This document shows positions 7,722-9,470 of a stretch of 9,470 nt of DNA, one piece after another. This DNA is from Clostridiales bacterium (GTDB lineage Bacteria; Bacillota; Clostridia; Lachnospirales; WQUN01). The notes beneath the pieces are model-generated. The model was not told where the DNA came from, made no database searches, and worked only from the letters and a program-made list of their open reading frames with translations. The position numbers and the translations under genes were made by a program. Position 1 is the first letter of the stretch, and every line of letters starts with the position of its first letter. The stretch covers positions 1 through 9,470 of the forward strand of contig JAISRJ010000329.1 in assembly GCA_031273705.1 (NCBI GenBank), read 5' to 3'.

Positions 7722-8098
7722 TTACACTCACATCCTCTTCCAGAAAAACCTTTTAACTGCGCTTTTTGTAATGACGACGCCTTTGTGGCCGCGTTAATCT
7801 GCGCGTCCGTTAAATTATTCAGCCCGCGAACCCGCTTTTTACCGGAAAGCTCTACAAGCTCCACTAATTTTTCTTCACCGGGTTCTAACCTTACGGCAGT
7901 TCCCGACGCTATGTCTAGCCGATATCCATATGCCTCGCTTCGATCAAACTCCAGGAATTTATTTGCTTCAAAGAAATGAAAATGCGAGCCTACCTGAATC
8001 GGCCTGTCTCCGGTATTTTTAACCGCTAAAGATTTAGTTATCAGTCCCGCGTTAATAACAATAGGATCATCTTTTACAATAATTTCACCCGGTTTCAT
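7718..8098 (-). CDS. ureB: Urease beta subunit UreB
   Basis: UreB is a structural subunit of the urease complex with UreA and UreC. The 126-residue product shows family hallmarks: NTGDRPIQVGSHFHFFEAN at about residues 28-46, FDRSEAYGYRLDIASG at about 51-66, and VRLEPGE at about 69-75. The core ends near residue 105. The remaining 20 or so residues are a Lys- and Gly-rich tail ending GCECK, longer than the roughly 101-residue Klebsiella UreB. ATG 8098 overlaps the ureA stop as ATGA, and a GGGGAGG inside the end of ureA provides the ribosome binding site. The gene overlaps ureC by 4 bases. Separate ureA and ureB genes follow the usual bacterial three-subunit arrangement, not the fused Helicobacter form. 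Confidence 0.97.
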   Translation of the reverse strand: MKPGEIIVKDDPIVINAGLITKSLAVKNTGDRPIQVGSHFHFFEANKFLEFDRSEAYGYRLDIASGTAVRLEPGEEKLVELVELSGKKRVRGLNNLTDAQINAATKASSLQKAQLKGFSGRGCECK

Positions 8099-8412
8099 TT
8101 ATTACTTCCTCCCCTGATTGGATTGTGAACCGTTACAAGCTTTGTACCGTCGTCAAACGTAGCTTCTATCTGAACCTCCGCTATCATTTCCGGTATGCCA
8201 TCCATGCAATCCTCTGCCACGAGTATGTTTTGACCAAGCGTCATCAACTCCTTTACGGTTTTTCCATCACGGGCAAGCTCCAAAAGCTCGGAAGAAATAA
8301 GAGCGATAGCTTCCGAATAATTAAGTTTTAAACCCCTTTCTCTCCTCGCCTTCGCAAGCTCACCCGCCGTGTGCAACATAAGCTTTTCCATCTCTCTGGG
8401 CGTAAGTTTCAT
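8095..8412 (-). CDS. ureA: Urease gamma subunit UreA
   Basis: UreA is the smallest structural subunit of urease. Starting at ATG 8412 gives 105 residues beginning MKLTPREMEKLMLHTAGE, the standard family N-terminus. Other hallmarks are LNYSEAIALI (about residues 30-39) and AEDCMDGIPEMIAEVQIEA (about 66-84), ending in VTVHNPI. GGAGG lies 8 bases upstream at 8421-8425. A longer frame from TTG 8439 would add nine residues, but it starts within the AT-rich tandem repeat and runs through the ribosome binding site, so it is rejected. The stop overlaps the ureB start by 4 bases. The gene is separated from urtE by 157 bases that could carry its own regulation. Confidence 0.97.
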   Translation of the reverse strand: MKLTPREMEKLMLHTAGELAKARRERGLKLNYSEAIALISSELLELARDGKTVKELMTLGQNILVAEDCMDGIPEMIAEVQIEATFDDGTKLVTVHNPIRGGSNK

Positions 8413-8420
8413 AAATTTTT

Positions 8421-8425
8421 CCTCC
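8421..8425 (-). promoter_or_regulatory. Ribosome binding site of ureA
   Basis: GGAGG on the minus strand lies 8 bases before ATG 8412. It decides the ureA start in favour of this ATG over the upstream TTG at 8439. It is directly preceded by the 13-bp AT-rich tandem repeat, so the leader around it should be unstructured. Confidence 0.85.
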
Positions 8426-8427
8426 AA

Positions 8428-8478
8428 ATAAAATTTCAAAATAAAATTTCAAAGTAAAATTTCAAAATAAATTTGCAA
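8428..8478. repeat. 13-bp AT-rich tandem repeat in the ureA leader
   Basis: Three adjacent 13-bp units occur at 8428-8440, 8441-8453 and 8454-8466. The first two are identical (ATAAAATTTCAAA) and the third differs only in its first base (G for A). A degenerate fourth unit, ATAAATTTGCAA, fills 8467-8478. The array ends 3 bases upstream of the ureA ribosome binding site, so it is in the 5' leader whether transcription comes from urtE or from a local promoter. Confidence 0.85.
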
Positions 8479-8499
8479 TTAATGTATTTACCGAATGCG

Positions 8500-8540
8500 C
8501 CGCTGGACCGGCGTAAGCCGGCAAGCATAGCTGACAGCGG
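8500..8540 (-). other. GC-rich foldable element in the urtE-ureA gap
   Basis: An outer stem pairs CCGCTG (8500-8505) with CAGCGG (8535-8540). Inside it CCGGC (8508-8512) pairs with GCCGG (8517-8521) around a four-base loop; on the minus-strand transcript a further G-U pair extends this inner stem. A separate small hairpin, CGGC (8547-8550) with GCCG (8555-8558), lies on the urtE side. There is no T-tract, so simple termination is not supported. It stands out as a GC-rich island beside very AT-rich sequence. It could be an RNA regulatory element, a processing site or an interspersed repeat. No known riboswitch class was recognised. Confidence 0.5.
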
Positions 8541-8569
8541 AATCCCCGGCTTTGGCCGTGTGGAGTGTG

Positions 8570-9271
8570 TCAAGATAATATTTTTTGAATCTTAGAATGC
8601 TCAAGTTCTTTTGTGTTTCCTTTAAGCAATATCTCCCCCTTTTCCATAATATAAAGAGCATCGGAATGTTCAAGCACAAAATCCAGATATTGCTCTACAA
8701 AAAACACTGTTATACCCTTTTCTTTGTTAATTTTCCTAATGGCGGCACCTATGTCCTGTATAATCGACGGTTGAATGCCCTCGGTAGGTTCATCCAATAT
8801 AAGAATTTTCGGTTCTGTAACCAGTGCCCTGGCTATGGCAAGCTGTTGCTGCTGCCCGCCGGAAAGATCTCCGCCCCATCGTTTCGCAAACTGCGGCAAA
8901 ATAGGAAAAAGGTCGAAAATATATTCCGGTGCCACCCGTTTCCTGCCTTGTGCCACAAGCGGCAACGTTAAGTTTTCAAACACCGTCATTTGCGGGAAAA
9001 TATCGCGCCCCTGCGGCACATAGCCTATACCGAGTTTTACACGGTCGTAAGTGGACATTTTGATAATATCCAATCCATCAAGAAAAATCTTGCCTCTAGG
9101 GGTTTTCACCAGCCCCATCACAGATTTTAATGTGGTGCTTTTACCTACGCCGTTTCTGCCTATCAGCGCGGTAACCGCTCCTTTATTTGCAGTTAGATTA
9201 AGCTCTGATATAATCCGACTTCCGCTGTAATAAGCGTCAAGCTGGTTTATCTTCAGCATTGCTTTAGGCAT
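8570..9271 (-). CDS. urtE: Urea ABC transporter ATP-binding protein UrtE
   Basis: UrtE is the second ATPase of the UrtABCDE urea importer and acts at the inner face of the membrane. From ATG 9271 it has 233 residues, the usual size. Motifs in order are Walker A GRNGVGKST (38-46), Q-loop in YVPQGRDIFP (Gln87), signature LSGGQQQQLAIARAL (136-150), Walker B ILILDEPTEG (156-165), and VEQYLDF (192-198), where Gln stands at the usual H-loop His, as is common in UrtE/LivF proteins. It is close to branched-chain amino acid LivF, but the QGRDIFP and VEQYLDF wording, the urtD partner and the following ureABC genes favour urea. The start overlaps the urtD stop by 8 bases; ATG 9259 (MLKINQLDAYY) is an alternative start. 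Upstream extension to 9340 would run through the end of urtD and is rejected. Confidence 0.93.
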   Translation of the reverse strand: MPKAMLKINQLDAYYSGSRIISELNLTANKGAVTALIGRNGVGKSTTLKSVMGLVKTPRGKIFLDGLDIIKMSTYDRVKLGIGYVPQGRDIFPQMTVFENLTLPLVAQGRKRVAPEYIFDLFPILPQFAKRWGGDLSGGQQQQLAIARALVTEPKILILDEPTEGIQPSIIQDIGAAIRKINKEKGITVFFVEQYLDFVLEHSDALYIMEKGEILLKGNTKELEHSKIQKILS

Positions 9272-9470
9272 ATTTCTCGCCGCCTCTGCCCAAATACACC
9301 GCCTGAACGGTTTTATCGGCAAGACAATCGGCAATATCACCTTCCATCAAGACTTTGCCCTCGTGCAATATCGTAACTTTATCCGCAGCCTGTTTAACAA
9401 ATTCCATATCATGCTCCACTACAATTACCGTGCATTCCTGTTTAATTTCATTTAAAATCTCGGCTGTTTT
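9264..9470 (-). CDS. urtD: Urea ABC transporter ATP-binding protein UrtD, C-terminal part (5' end off window)
   Basis: This frame enters from the right edge and ends at TAA 9266-9264, giving the last 68 residues of an ABC ATPase. VIVVEHDMEFV contains the H-loop His and is followed by VTILHEGKVLMEGD and ending VYLGRGGEKYA. The VEHDMEFV and VYLGR wording is typical of UrtD and the related LivG ATPases. Its stop overlaps the urtE start by 8 bases, so the two ATPases are translationally coupled. The Walker motifs lie outside the window, and the choice of urea over branched-chain amino acids rests on the adjacent urtE and urease genes. Confidence 0.88.
   Translation of the reverse strand, partial: KTAEILNEIKQECTVIVVEHDMEFVKQAADKVTILHEGKVLMEGDIADCLADKTVQAVYLGRGGEKYA

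Noticed and set aside
7086..7979. Long plus-strand open frame of 297 codons antisense to ureC and ureB
   Set aside because: It lies wholly opposite two certain urease genes, lacks recognisable motifs, and its product is an antisense-like mix rich in His, Arg and Ser. It is a codon-bias shadow.
8412..8439. Longer ureA start at TTG 8439
   Set aside because: The extra nine codons are made of the AT-rich repeat and the ribosome binding site. ATG 8412 has a well-spaced GGAGG and gives the family N-terminus.
8428..8478. CodY-like operator within the AT-rich repeat
   Set aside because: The units resemble AATTTT/GAAAATT halves only because they are AT-rich; no good 15-base palindrome match was found.
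8568..8573. TTGACA on the minus strand at the urtE stop, as a -35 box for ureABC
   Set aside because: No -10-like hexamer occurs 16-18 bases downstream; that region is the GC-rich element.
8488..8679. 63-codon minus-strand frame across the urtE end and the intergenic gap
   Set aside because: It overlaps urtE in another frame, has no clear ribosome binding site, and its product has no recognisable features.
9272..9340. N-terminal extension of urtE to 9340
   Set aside because: This stretch is the coding end of urtD in another frame, and UrtE homologues start at about MLKI.

Overview
This window looks like chromosomal DNA from a spore-forming member of the Clostridia (Firmicutes). The reasons are strong AGGAGG-type ribosome binding sites, moderate GC, tight operons, and spore-germination proteins of the Csp/SleC type, which are typical of clostridia. 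No rRNA, tRNA, CRISPR array or insertion sequence was seen.

Left half (1-5949), a probable spore-cortex germination locus. A complete subtilisin-like serine protease (minus strand, 1238-2956) has the layout of the clostridial Csp germination proteases: an N-terminal prodomain, an intact Asp/His/Ser triad, and a long insert between the oxyanion Asn and the catalytic Ser. Fourteen bases downstream on the same strand is a SleC-like cortex-lytic protein that runs off the left edge (1-1223). Its SpoIID-like lytic transglycosylase domain is followed by a peptidoglycan-binding domain. Divergently transcribed from the protease, across a 116-bp intergenic region, is a second and much larger SleC-like protein (3073-5949, 958 aa). 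It has the same N-terminal and SpoIID-like domains, four peptidoglycan-binding repeats, and a roughly 280-residue low-complexity tail that ends in a hydrophobic, Cys-rich tip. In the known clostridial pathway Csp cleaves pro-SleC, which then degrades the cortex, so this looks like a protease next to two candidate substrates.

Centre (5950-6002). A perfect 15-bp inverted repeat separates the two convergent blocks.

Right half (6003-9470), urea uptake and hydrolysis, all on the minus strand in the order urtD (partial), urtE, ureA, ureB, ureC. UrtD and UrtE are the ATPases of a urea ABC transporter. UreABC are the three structural subunits of nickel urease, with every active-site residue present. 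The genes overlap by 4 to 8 bp, except for a 157-bp gap between urtE and ureA that holds a GC-rich foldable element and a 13-bp AT-rich tandem repeat. No urease accessory genes (ureD/E/F/G) follow ureC, so they must lie elsewhere.

No stretch above 300 bases lacks a gene. Most other open frames are antisense or frame-shifted shadows of these genes.
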